Positions 20,901 to 27,802 of a stretch of DNA of 46,383 nucleotides are shown here, piece by piece (position 1 is the stretch's first letter; each line of letters begins with the position of its first letter). Source of the DNA: Arcicella rigui (GTDB taxonomy: Bacteria > Bacteroidota > Bacteroidia > Cytophagales > Spirosomataceae). The notes beneath the pieces are model-generated. The model saw nothing but the letters and a program-made list of their open reading frames with translations, made no database searches and had not been told where the DNA came from. The DNA is taken from assembly GCF_034929435.1 (NCBI RefSeq), contig NZ_JAYFUM010000013.1, positions 1 through 46,383 on the forward strand. Direction: 5' to 3'. The position numbers and the translations under genes are program-made.

Positions 20901-21650
20901 GGAATTTCAAATTCAGCTATTGGGGGAGATAAAACGGAAGCTAATAAAGGAGGGGATGATTATTGGGTACTTAAAATCAACTCAGATGGAGTAAAAATTT
21001 GGGATAAAACATTTGGAGGAAGTAATACTGATTATTTAAAAAGCGTAATTGCAAATAGTAATGGAGGTTTTTTATTGATTGGTTATTCCAGTTCTGGTGT
21101 CAGTGGAGATAAATCAGAAGATTCAAAAGGTCAAGATGATTATTGGATAGTAAAAATCAAAGAAACTACAAATAATGTAACAACCCTCACCGCCACAGGT
21201 TGCTCAGGCACAGTTACTTGGAGTAATGGTGCTACTGGTACTTCTATCACGGTTAGTCCAACGGTGGCAACTACCTATACCGCAACTTGTACCGTGAATG
21301 GTTGTATCAGTGCGGCAAGTAATGCCATCAAAGTAAGTCCAGAAGTACTGACAACGGGAACTACCTCTCCGATTCAAGCGGCTAAAACGGTGAGAGAAGA
21401 AACCGTTCAAACAGAACCAAGTCTTGGTTTTAAAGTATTCCCGAATCCTGCAACGAATGAAATCAATATTGAAACAGATTTGGAGGGAGAATCAACTTTC
21501 CAACTCTACAACAGTATTGGTCAGAAAGTGCTTGAAACAAACTTTGTGAAGAAAACTAAAATCTCAATCAGCGACATCGGAAGAGGTAACCATTTCTACC
21601 TAATTCAAAACCAAGAGCTGAGAAGTACTGGAAAGATTTTATTAGAATAG
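14985..21650 (+). CDS. Giant secreted Ig-like repeat protein with propeller-like domain and T9SS tail
   Basis: The protein has 2221 residues and is complete. The signal peptide is at about 1-22. Three copies of an about 81-residue N-terminal module (VYAEYFIDKDPGFGKG, GFHFITIRYKDALGRW) span about 89-325. A beta-sandwich-like linker follows to about 420. Then come 16 Ig-like repeats of 75 residues, each with four Cys, to about 1620. Next is a domain of seven WDKxFGG / DGGFLLGG / GDKSE / DYWIVKI units (about 1636-2063), which reads as a seven-bladed propeller. This domain sits inside a seventeenth Ig-like repeat. A T9SS type A tail closes the protein (FKVFPNPATNEINIE, YNSIGQKVLE, about 2148-2221). 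It is a paralogue of the truncated giant at the left edge. It is probably surface-anchored or released by T9SS, with an adhesive or scaffold role inferred. Confidence 0.93.
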   Translation: MKTRLFLSLMLVLCYVLSVMAKPNIEYNNASRGSLRKADISMKITLSKTSNLSLDISNQANNKNNWSNSLTYSKELFSRMKSFFADEKIIYAEYFIDKDPGFGKGTSLPITASTSINNHNFTVALPASVSEGFHFITIRYKDALGRWSVSAVRPFYKDKIEQSTSTLSNIVYAEYFIDKDPGFGKGSSIALTSGTEISNHSFAAVLPSTLEDGFHFITIRYKDALGRWGVSSSVRPFYKDKTTQGTALSNIVYAEYFIDKAPGFGKGKSITIKGGQTLENLNFGVNLNALGLPLGNHFIQLRAKDANGIWGTVATKNFVLTNEIVKMVTLPSVSCTLNKIDVPYIVEGTFGSNNVFTVELSDTSGLFQESPIQLGSLTSTKSATIRVDLPADLTGNNYKVRIVSTNPVRISDPQSLILKPSQPTIGVSNSLVCQGTSAVLTATGCTGTVTWTGNLTGSSVTVTPSKTSTYKALCTVNGCKSDSSTVVTIAITPKPTTPVAKSNNSSICQGTSAVLTATGCSGTVNWTGNLTGSSVTVTPSKTSTYKALCTVNGCKSDSSTAVTITVTPKPTTPVAKSNNSSICQGTSAVLTATGCAGTVIWTGNLTGSSVTVTPSKTSTYKALCTVNGCKSDSSTAVTITVTPKTTTPVAKSNNSSLCQGTSAVLSATGCTGTVSWTGNLTGSSVTVTPSKTSTYKALCTVNGCKSDSSTAVTITVTPKPTTPVAKSNNSSICQGTSAVLTATGCTGTVSWTGNLTGSSVTVTPTKTSTYKAICIVNSCKSDSSSAVTITVTPNPTTPVAKSNNSSICQGTSAVLTATGCSGTVSWTGNLTGSSVTVTPSKTITYKALCTVNGCKSDSSTAVTIIVTPKPSTPVAKSNNSSVCQGTSAVLTATGCTGTVSWTGNLTGSSVTVTPIKTTSYKALCTVNGCKSDSSTAVTITVTPKPTTPVAKSNNSSVCQGTSAVLTATGCAGTVSWTGNLTGSSVTVTPSKTSTYKALCTVNGCKSDSSTAVTITVTPKPATPVAKSNNSSVCLGTSAVLTATGCTGTVSWTGNLTGSSVTVTPSKTSTYKALCTVNGCKSDSSTAVTITVNPKPTTPVAKSNNSSICQGTSAVLTATGCTGAVSWTGNLTGSSVTVTPSKTSTYKALCTVNGCKSDSSTAVTITVLPKPTTPVAKSNNSSVCQGTSAVLTATGCTGTVTWTGNLTGSSVTVTPSKTSTYKALCTVNGCKSDSSTAVTITVNPKPTTPVAKSNNSSVCQGTSAVLTATGCAGTVSWTGNLTGSSVTVTPSKTSTYKALCTVNGCKSDSSTAVTITVTPKPATPVAKSNNSSVCLGTSAVLTATGCTGTVSWTGNLTGSSVTVTPSKTSTYKALCTVNGCKSDSSTAVTITVNPKPTTPVAKSNNSSICQGTSAVLTATGCTGAVSWTGNLTGSSVIVTPSKTSTYKALCTVNGCKSDSSTAVTITVLPKPTTPVAKSNNSSICQGTSAVLTATGCTGTVTWTGNLTGSSVTVTPSKTSTYKALCMLNGCKSDSSTAVTITVTPKPTAPSLASNNSSVCLGTSVILSATGCTGVVSWTGGLTGSSVTVTPTKTSTYKALCTVNGCNSDSSLATVITVTSKPVTPIISLKTDNPNAILTQWNKTLGGSNIDYFTTATATQDGGYLLGGFSISNKSGDKSEDSRGDYDYWIVKINSNGNKVWDKTFGGIGYDRLVGIVSTDDGGFLLAGYSNSLMGGDKSVHNIRAGYTDYWIIKIDSNGNKIWDKIFGGNSDDKLAAIIKTQDGGFLLGGSSYSMNSGDKSEPQVSNSYPDYWIIKINANGSKVWDKTLGGDNDDQLTCLSLSGDGGYILGGASYSGISGDKSEVNRGGNNKYSDYWIVKVNSAGKKIWDKTFGGSGSDQINSIAITNDGGYLLGGRSLSTNDGDKSAINNGISDSWLVKVNSIGVKIWDKIYGGDFRDENLIIISVKDGFILGGISNSAIGGDKTEANKGGDDYWVLKINSDGVKIWDKTFGGSNTDYLKSVIANSNGGFLLIGYSSSGVSGDKSEDSKGQDDYWIVKIKETTNNVTTLTATGCSGTVTWSNGATGTSITVSPTVATTYTATCTVNGCISAASNAIKVSPEVLTTGTTSPIQAAKTVREETVQTEPSLGFKVFPNPATNEINIETDLEGESTFQLYNSIGQKVLETNFVKKTKISISDIGRGNHFYLIQNQELRSTGKILLE
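16250..19850 (+). repeat. Tandem 225-bp coding repeats (16 Ig-like units) including a 900-bp block duplication
   Basis: The units are more homogeneous than in the left-hand giant. The four-unit block at about 17821-18720 is duplicated at about 18721-19620, offset exactly 900 bases. Roughly 400 bases (about 17963-18367 against 18863-19267) look identical by eye. This indicates recent expansion by unequal recombination in steps of four repeats. Confidence 0.9.
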
Positions 21651-21675
21651 GATTGTGTAAAGTTTGTTTATTTTC

Positions 21676-21714
21676 AACCTCCTTCTGTATATGAATTACG
21701 GAAGGAGGTTTTTT
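21676..21714 (+). terminator. Intrinsic terminator after the second giant gene
   Basis: AACCTCCTTC (21676-21685) pairs with GAAGGAGGTT (21701-21710). A further GTA/TAC lies inside, and a run of six T follows. It is a strong GC-rich stem 26 bases after the stop. Confidence 0.9.
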
Positions 21715-21836
21715 ATTAATAATTTTTGTCATTTGTTCAAGTCATTAATGTCATTGCTGTCAAGCAAGTAAATGTCCAAATTGCATCACAAATAGGAATT
21801 GTTAAAACGATTCATTTTTTGCTTGTGTGTGTAATT

Positions 21837-21867
21837 ATGGGTATTTCTTAGAAATACCTATTTTTTT
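21837..21867 (+). promoter_or_regulatory. Inverted repeat GGTATTTC-TTA-GAAATACC followed by a T-run
   Basis: There are perfect 8-bp arms (21840-21847 and 21851-21858), extendable to 11 bp with one wobble, followed by seven T. It could be a second terminator or an operator for the acylase gene 130 bases downstream. The half-sites match the inverted repeats at 7913 and 8848 but in the opposite order. The rest of the 340-base gap holds only the upstream terminator and AT-rich sequence. Confidence 0.5.
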
Positions 21868-21990
21868 GGATGACAACGTTATGAATGTTGAACTTAATCA
21901 AAAGAATAATTTGAGAATTAACATAAAGATTTTATCTTGAGAAGCTATGTATATTTTTACCGAATACTTCATCCTTCAAATAAAATTTTT

Positions 21991-24171
21991 ATGAAAAAAA
22001 TAATTTTACTTTTGCTTTTGCCAATTAGCATTTTTGCACAAAAATTCAGTCAAACTGAAATCAAACGGTTTGAACAACAAGCTAAAAATGTAAATATTAT
22101 TCGAGACAATTGGGGAATTCCCCACATCTACGGAAAAACAGATGCGGATGCAGTTTTTGGATTGCTTTACGCCCAATGTGAGGATGATTTCAAGCGAGTT
22201 GAAATGAATTATATCGAAAAATTGGGTAGAATTTCTGAATTAAAAGGAGAGTCTGAATTGTACAATGATTTACAAATTCGTTTGCTGATTGATACGCTGG
22301 AAGCAAAGGCTGATTATCAAAAGGCTGCTCCGTGGTTGAAAAAACTTTTGAATGCTTATGCAGATGGTATCAATTTTTATTTATACAAACATCCATCAGT
22401 AAAGCCAGCTTTGTTGAGCCGTTTTCAAGCTTGGTATCCTTTGCTTTGGACTGACGGAAGTATTGGAGCAATCAGTACGGCTGATTTGAGTATTGCCGAT
22501 CTAAAGAATATTTACTCAGGAAGCTTGGTTTCGGCTGTGGCTGTTCCTAAGCCTACCGACCATCAGACAGGTTCTAATGGTTTTGCTTTTTCACCCAAAA
22601 TTACGGCTTCGGGCAATGCCATTTTGTATATAAATCCGCACGTAACTTTTTATTTTCGTCCAGAAGTACAAGTGGTAAGTAACGAAGGTTTAAATGCTTA
22701 CGGAGCGGTTACATGGGGGCAAATATTTGTTTATCAGGGGTTTAATCCTTATTGTGGCTGGATGCACACTTCAAGTAATGTGGATGTAGCAGATGTTTAT
22801 GCTGAAAAAGTTATAAAAAAAGACGACAAGTATTTCTATGAATACGAAGGAAAGTTAAAACCAGTAACTGAAAAGAAAATAACGATTAGTTATTTGGCTG
22901 GAAATGAAGTGAAACAGAAAACTTTCACGACATACTTTACGCATCATGGACCAATTATGGCTAAAAGAGATGATAAATGGTTGAGCTTGAAGTCATATAA
23001 CCGTTCGATGGTGAGTTTAATTCAAAGTTGGAAGCGAACAAAAGCTAAAGGTTTTGAAGAGTACAAACAAATAATGAGCCTACGAGCCAACACTTCGAAC
23101 AATACTGTTTTTGCAGATAACAAAGGAAATATCGCTTATTGGCATGGGAACTATATTCCCAAAAGAGATAACCAATTCAATTGGGCAAAACCTGTGGATG
23201 GCTCTGTGGCAATTACCGAATGGAAAGGTTTGCACGCTGTGGACGAAACGGTTCATTTGTACAACCCTACGAATGGCTGGTTACAAAATTGTAATTCTAC
23301 GCCTTTTTCGGTAGCTGGGGCAAATAGCCCTAAAAGAGAAAATTATCCTTCGTACATGGCTCCTGATGGTGAGAATTTTAGAGGTGTAAATGCAGTAAGA
23401 GTATTAGACCGTGAAAAAAAATATACAATTGATAAAGTAATTACGGCTGGTTATGATACTTATTTAGCTGCTTTTGAAGTACTGATTCCTGCTTTGGTAA
23501 AAACTTTTGAGCGTGATGTAAAACCAACGGATTCGCTATACTCGGCTTTGAAAGAGCCGATGGCAGTATTGAAAAATTGGGATTATCATGCTGCAGAAAA
23601 CTCGGTAGCTACTACTTTGGCAGTAGAGTGGGCTCAGAAATTAAATCCAATCATTCAAAAATTGTATATCGACCAAGGCGAAACCGACCAAGTAGAAAAT
23701 ACAAAAAGATTTGCGACTAATGCCTCTGTGGCTCAATTAATGCCGCCGTTGGTAGCAGTTTTGAAAGAATTAAACAAGAAGTTTGGTACTTGGCAAATAC
23801 CTTGGGGGGAAATCAATCGTTATCAAAGATTAACTGGAGATGTACAAGCGAAGTACAATGATAATGAACCAAGCTTCCCAGTTGGTTTTGCCTCAGCACT
23901 TTGGGGTTCATTGCCTTCTTATAATAGTCGCTATTATCAAGGAACAAATAAAAGATATGGCGTTGGGGGAAATAGTTTTGTTTGTGCCGTAGAATTTGGC
24001 AAAAAAATTAAAGCAAAATCTTTATTAGCTGGTGGCGAAAGTGGCGACCCTACTTCCAAACATTTCAACGACCAATTATTGATGTACACCAAAGGAAAGT
24101 TTAAAGATGTACTTTTCTATAAAGAAGATGTATTAAAAAATGCCGAGAAAAAGTATCATCCCGGAGAATAA
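21991..24171 (+). CDS. Penicillin acylase / acyl-homoserine-lactone acylase family Ntn hydrolase
   Basis: The protein has 726 residues. I chose the ATG at 21991, which gives a clean signal peptide (MKKIILLLLLPISIFAQ). An in-frame TTG at 21937 would add 18 non-signal-like residues. The family is made as one precursor that self-cleaves before a catalytic serine. Here Ser195 in TGSNGFAFSP fits that N-terminal nucleophile of the beta chain. Upstream (alpha-chain region) is DNWGIPHIYGKTDADAVFGL, the conserved family opening. Later family features include INPHVTFYFRPEV and CGWMHTSSNVDVADVYAE. The predicted role is hydrolysis of an N-acyl amide in the periplasm or outside the cell. Members act on beta-lactams, AHL signals or other acylated compounds, and sequence alone does not decide which. 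It stands alone on this strand, with no obvious operon partner. Confidence 0.9.
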   Translation: MKKIILLLLLPISIFAQKFSQTEIKRFEQQAKNVNIIRDNWGIPHIYGKTDADAVFGLLYAQCEDDFKRVEMNYIEKLGRISELKGESELYNDLQIRLLIDTLEAKADYQKAAPWLKKLLNAYADGINFYLYKHPSVKPALLSRFQAWYPLLWTDGSIGAISTADLSIADLKNIYSGSLVSAVAVPKPTDHQTGSNGFAFSPKITASGNAILYINPHVTFYFRPEVQVVSNEGLNAYGAVTWGQIFVYQGFNPYCGWMHTSSNVDVADVYAEKVIKKDDKYFYEYEGKLKPVTEKKITISYLAGNEVKQKTFTTYFTHHGPIMAKRDDKWLSLKSYNRSMVSLIQSWKRTKAKGFEEYKQIMSLRANTSNNTVFADNKGNIAYWHGNYIPKRDNQFNWAKPVDGSVAITEWKGLHAVDETVHLYNPTNGWLQNCNSTPFSVAGANSPKRENYPSYMAPDGENFRGVNAVRVLDREKKYTIDKVITAGYDTYLAAFEVLIPALVKTFERDVKPTDSLYSALKEPMAVLKNWDYHAAENSVATTLAVEWAQKLNPIIQKLYIDQGETDQVENTKRFATNASVAQLMPPLVAVLKELNKKFGTWQIPWGEINRYQRLTGDVQAKYNDNEPSFPVGFASALWGSLPSYNSRYYQGTNKRYGVGGNSFVCAVEFGKKIKAKSLLAGGESGDPTSKHFNDQLLMYTKGKFKDVLFYKEDVLKNAEKKYHPGE

Positions 24172-24192
24172 ATGGAATAATTCTTAAACAAA

Positions 24193-24223
24193 TTGATAAA
24201 ACGTAAGGTTCGCAGTATATTTG
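24193..24223 (+). promoter_or_regulatory. Promoter of the desaturase gene
   Basis: The -7 element TATATTTG (24216-24223) is an exact TAnnTTTG match. A TTG at 24193-24195, 20 bases upstream, can serve as the -33 element. The inferred leader to the ATG is about 50 bases. Confidence 0.65.
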
Positions 24224-24280
24224 TAGGATTTTTACAAGAGAAATTCAAATTATTTACAATAACGAATAAATTAAAACTCA

Positions 24281-25291
24281 ATGGCGTATCAACAAGACTT
24301 TACTTATGTGACTGGTACTGAACCACACCGCATGCGTACAAGAGAAATCCTGAAAGCTCACCCTGAAGTGAAAAAGCTAATTACAAAAAATCCGATGACG
24401 ATGGTCTGGATTTTGGCTTGCGTTTCACTTCAAATAGTTATGACTTACCTTGTAAAAGACCAAGCTTGGTATATCATTCTTGCGGCGGCTTGGTGTATTG
24501 GTGCATTTCCATCACATACTTTATTTATCTGTATTCATGAGGCTTCACACAATTTAATTTTTAAGAAACCATCTTGGAATGTTTACGCAGGTATTATTGC
24601 CAATTTTCCTTCGTTGATGCCTACTGCTATTTCGTTTAAAAATTATCACTTAAAGCACCATGCTTTCCAAGGTGTACACGAATTAGACGCTGATTTACCA
24701 GACAAATGGGAAGCTAAATTGATTAACAACTACTTTATCGGAAAAGTAATTTGGTTGTTGTTGTACCCATTTTTCCAAGTAATTCGTACTCTTCGTTGTT
24801 TGGAATTGGCAATCATCGACCGTTGGGTGATGATGAACATCATTGCTCAAATTGCTTTTGATGTAGTTATTTTATACATCTGGGGATGGCCAGCATTAGG
24901 TTATTTAGGAGCAAGCTTTTTGTTTTCAGTAGGTTTACACCCACTTGGAGCAAGATGGATTCAAGAACATTATTTGGTTTTAGACAAAAACCAAGAAACA
25001 TATAGTTATTACGGTGGCTTGAATTTAATCAACATGAACGTTGGTTATCACAACGAACACCACGATATGCCTTCTGTACCTTGGAATAATTTACCAAAAT
25101 TAAAGGCTGCAGCACCAGAATTTTACGACAATCTGAAGTATCATACTTCATTTGTAAAATTATTTTTTACGTTCTTATTCAGCCAAGAAGTAGGTCTGTA
25201 TTCAAGAATTGTAAGAAAAGAAAGAGGACGTGTAGGCTTAGACGATACGTCAATCCCTGATATTCAGATAGCTGAACAGATAGCAAAATAG
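24281..25291 (+). CDS. DES1-like fatty acid / sphingolipid delta-4 desaturase
   Basis: This 336-residue membrane protein carries all three histidine boxes of membrane di-iron desaturases: H86EASH90, H123LKHH127 and H257NEHH261. Its N-terminus (FTYVTGTEPHRMRTREILKA) and C-terminal half (ETYSYYGGLNLINMNVGYHN followed by EHHDMP, FYDNL, LYSRIVR) resemble eukaryotic dihydroceramide delta-4 desaturase (DEGS1/DES1). That family has EPH/QPH, YSYYGPLN, NVGYHNEHHD and YYDNL at the same places. This similarity is from memory, not a search. Length matches DES1 (about 323 residues). Hydrophobic segments are around 42-75 and 185-215. Bacteroidota make sphingolipids, so a long-chain-base or ceramide substrate is plausible but unproven. 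The gene is monocistronic, with its own promoter and terminator. Confidence 0.88.
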   Translation: MAYQQDFTYVTGTEPHRMRTREILKAHPEVKKLITKNPMTMVWILACVSLQIVMTYLVKDQAWYIILAAAWCIGAFPSHTLFICIHEASHNLIFKKPSWNVYAGIIANFPSLMPTAISFKNYHLKHHAFQGVHELDADLPDKWEAKLINNYFIGKVIWLLLYPFFQVIRTLRCLELAIIDRWVMMNIIAQIAFDVVILYIWGWPALGYLGASFLFSVGLHPLGARWIQEHYLVLDKNQETYSYYGGLNLINMNVGYHNEHHDMPSVPWNNLPKLKAAAPEFYDNLKYHTSFVKLFFTFLFSQEVGLYSRIVRKERGRVGLDDTSIPDIQIAEQIAK

Positions 25292-25325
25292 TCTGTCTGT
25301 ACCACGATAATTACCCAACGATATG

Positions 25326-25352
25326 AAAAGCCCTAATTTAGGGCTTTTTTTT
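25326..25352 (+). terminator. Intrinsic terminator after the desaturase gene
   Basis: AAAGCCCTA and TAGGGCTTT form a tight hairpin at 25327-25347, flanked by A and T runs, with eight T on the 3' side. It sits 34 bases after the stop codon. Confidence 0.85.
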
Positions 25353-25452
25353 GTGCTGATACCAAAGCAGGACAAGCCTACAACGATACTTGCATTTTTA
25401 ATAATAATGTGCGAAGTTTGTTATACAATGTTCCTTTGCTACACGTTTTTAT

Positions 25453-25482
25453 AATGTTTTGAGAATCCTCAAAACATTTTTT
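25453..25482 (+). terminator. Terminator-like hairpin in the leader of the Myb-like gene
   Basis: AATGTTTTGAG (25453-25463), the loop AATC and CTCAAAACATT (25468-25478) form a perfect 11-bp stem followed by a T-run. No gene ends in front of it, because the desaturase terminator is already at 25352. It may be an attenuator 55 bases before the ATG at 25537, or may end a short RNA. Confidence 0.6.
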
Positions 25483-25536
25483 GTTACAAATATCTAAAAT
25501 ACAAACTCATGTATTGACATCAGCAAGAACCATCAA

Positions 25537-26319
25537 ATGGCAAAGAAAAAGAAACTAAGAATCATCAACTACGTCAAGGACGGAGTGGTGATGCGAAGCG
25601 AGGTTGCACCAGAACCCGAGAAAAGAGTTACGACCAAGTGGTCTGAAGAGGAAATTAAATACTTGAAAGATAATTTCCAAAAAGTAACTACAAGGCAACT
25701 CTCTGAACAACTGGGAAGAAGTTGGGAGTCGGTCAGAGGCCAATTGAAGAGATTTAAGCTAACCGTTGGAGAAGAACTCAGAAAAGAGAGGCAAGCCAGC
25801 AGAAAAGGAGTACCATCTGGAAGAGTAGGGGTAACGAAATGGACAGAAGAGGCCATTAATTATCTGAAAGAACACCATTACACTAAACCTTTACCTGAGA
25901 TTTGTGAACATTTGAATTTAAAGTATGGAATTGTTTACAAAAAAATGAGAGCTTTAGGTTTGGAAGTAAACCCCGAAATTACACTAAAAGCCCGAAGAGA
26001 AGGGATTGGGAAAATTAACGCTGAGAAAAAAGCCTATTTCGCATCTGAAGATTTTTTAGCAAAAAAGCGAAATAATCAACTCAAGAAAAGAACCAACTCT
26101 ATCAAAGAACGCTTAATGAAGCGTGAACTTTCTGAGATTCAAAAGATTCAGAATGAAATTAAGAAGTCGCTCAAGAAAATTGAGAAAAACGACGAACTGA
26201 TTAACAAATTAGTATTAGAGAAACAAAACATCAGAGCCGAAATCAAACGTTCTGAACTCCGTATCAAAGTCATTACAGATAAATTGAATGCCAATTTTAA
26301 AAAGAACGGAGAAGCATAA
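25537..26319 (+). CDS. Protein with two Myb/SANT-like helical repeats and a coiled-coil tail
   Basis: This 260-residue, very basic, soluble protein has two similar helical modules. They are at about 31-75 (KWSEEEIKYLKDNFQKVTTR, LSEQLGRSWESVRGQLKRFK) and about 103-145 (KWTEEAINYLKEHHYTKPLP, EICEHLNLKYGIVYKKMRAL). Each has the W...I..L pattern and spacing of Myb/SANT or resolvase-like HTH folds, so DNA binding is likely. Residues about 165-255 are Lys/Glu-rich heptad-like sequence (MKRELSEIQKIQNEIKKSLK, KIEKNDELINKLVLEKQNIR) predicting a coiled coil and oligomerisation. No signal peptide is visible. I do not recognise a named family. Whether it is a transcription factor or a structural DNA-binding protein cannot be decided here. 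A terminator-like hairpin in its leader suggests regulated expression. Confidence 0.75.
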   Translation: MAKKKKLRIINYVKDGVVMRSEVAPEPEKRVTTKWSEEEIKYLKDNFQKVTTRQLSEQLGRSWESVRGQLKRFKLTVGEELRKERQASRKGVPSGRVGVTKWTEEAINYLKEHHYTKPLPEICEHLNLKYGIVYKKMRALGLEVNPEITLKARREGIGKINAEKKAYFASEDFLAKKRNNQLKKRTNSIKERLMKRELSEIQKIQNEIKKSLKKIEKNDELINKLVLEKQNIRAEIKRSELRIKVITDKLNANFKKNGEA

Positions 26320-26506
26320 GGCTGGCATTCATCCATAGCATTCAGTACAGTCCGCCAAGTGTTATCATTAACTTTATCATCAGCAAAGGAAATAAAGTAA
26401 AATAATACGCTAAAGTGAATATTTTAAAGTAAAATGTCTGTTCAACAGAAACTTATCACGATTATCCACTAAGTGTTTTTTTGCTTTTTATTAATTTATA
26501 AACAAA

Positions 26507-27679
26507 ATGAAACAACCAAATTTGCGTAGTCTAATCCTTCCTTTCACTGCTGGATTATGCTTATTTTTTGAATCGTCTTTTATTTCAAGTCGTTCAAGTG
26601 AAAACCCTAAACCCAATATTCCAACCCAAATTGGAACAACGGCATTAAAAATTGATACAGTAGCTTCTGGTTTAAAAGTACCTTGGGGAATGGTTTTTCT
26701 ACCCAATGGTGATATGCTTGTAACTGAAAGAACGGGTCAATTACGAATTATTCAACAAGGAAAACTCAACCCTGAACCCATAAAAGGACTTCCCGCTATT
26801 CTTTCTAAAGGACAAGGTGGATTATTTGACATTATGCTCCATCCAAAGTACAAACAAAACGGTTGGATTTACTTTACCTACTCTTCACCAGCCGCTGATG
26901 GTGAAGTAGGAAAAGGCTCAAACACGGCTTTGATGCGTGCTAAATTGGTTGGAAATACTTTAACGGAGCAAAAAGTGATTTTCAAAGCAAGTCCCAACGT
27001 AAGTACTAATCATCATTACGGTGGAAGAATTGCTTTTGATAAAGCTGGCTTTTTGTATCTAACGATTGGTGAAAGAGGGCAACAAGATGAGGCTCAAAAA
27101 CTTACGAATTATCAAGGAAAAGTAATACGTTTACACGATGACGGAACTGTTCCAAAGGATAATCCTTATGTTGGAAATGCTGAAGCTAAGCCTGAAATTT
27201 TTTCTTATGGACACCGTAATCCACAAGGTTTTGTGTTAAATCCTTGGACGGGCGATTTGTGGGAACACGAACACGGCCCGCAAGGAGGAGACGAAGTAAA
27301 TATTCTGAAAAAAGGAGCAAATTACGGTTGGCCAGTTATTACTTATGGAATCGGTTACGATAATTCTATCATCAGCCCTGATACTGCTCGTGAAGGAATG
27401 GAACAACCAGTGATTTATTACCGACCTTCTATTGCTCCATGCGGAATGACTTTTGTAACAAGTAATAAATTTCCAAACTGGAAAGGCAATCTTTTGGTTG
27501 GTTCTTTGAAGTTTCATTATTTAAAACGTTGTATAATTAAAAACAACAAAGTAGTAAGCCAAGAAACTATCTTGGAAAATATCGGTAGAGTAAGAGACAT
27601 CAAAGAAGGCCCAGATGGAAATATTTATATTGCCATCGAAAGCTCAGGAACAATTGTAAAAGTTAGCCCAGCGAAGTAA
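26507..27679 (+). CDS. PQQ-dependent sugar dehydrogenase (soluble aldose dehydrogenase family)
   Basis: The protein has 390 residues with an N-terminal hydrophobic export segment (about 8-25). It has the beta-propeller signature of the GSDH/Asd family: GLKVPWGMVFLPNGDMLVTE, RTGQLRII, GQGGLFDIMLHPKYKQNGWI, NHHYGGRIAFDKAGFLYLTI with GERG, YGHRNPQGF, and WEHEHGPQGGDEVN. The family oxidises aldoses in the periplasm with PQQ and passes electrons to a cytochrome or quinone. No PQQ biosynthesis genes are in the window. A monoheme cytochrome c gene follows after 123 bases, a fitting electron acceptor. The length and motifs are typical, with no missing segment noticed. Confidence 0.9.
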   Translation: MKQPNLRSLILPFTAGLCLFFESSFISSRSSENPKPNIPTQIGTTALKIDTVASGLKVPWGMVFLPNGDMLVTERTGQLRIIQQGKLNPEPIKGLPAILSKGQGGLFDIMLHPKYKQNGWIYFTYSSPAADGEVGKGSNTALMRAKLVGNTLTEQKVIFKASPNVSTNHHYGGRIAFDKAGFLYLTIGERGQQDEAQKLTNYQGKVIRLHDDGTVPKDNPYVGNAEAKPEIFSYGHRNPQGFVLNPWTGDLWEHEHGPQGGDEVNILKKGANYGWPVITYGIGYDNSIISPDTAREGMEQPVIYYRPSIAPCGMTFVTSNKFPNWKGNLLVGSLKFHYLKRCIIKNNKVVSQETILENIGRVRDIKEGPDGNIYIAIESSGTIVKVSPAK

Positions 27680-27680
27680 A

Positions 27681-27792
27681 TTTTGGACTTCGGCTATCGG
27701 ATTTCGGGTTTCAGTAATCAGCTTTTGATATAATTGCTAAAGTTTAAAATCCGACATCCGATACCCGAAATCAGAAGTCCGATAGCCCAAAT
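27681..27792. repeat. Imperfect intergenic inverted repeat built from CCGAAATC / GGCTATCGGA motifs
   Basis: The left arm contains GGCTATCGGATTTCGGGTTT. The right arm contains ATCCGATACCCGAAATC and GTCCGATAGCCC, which are reverse-complementary in shuffled order. It fills almost the whole space between the dehydrogenase and cytochrome genes. Related CCGAAATC words occur at 36213-36242. Confidence 0.6.
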
Positions 27793-27802
27793 CTAAAATT
27801 AT

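Noticed and set aside
21991..24171. Calling the acylase a quorum-quenching AHL acylase outright
   Set aside because: The family covers several acyl amides, and no substrate-pocket signature could be judged from the sequence.
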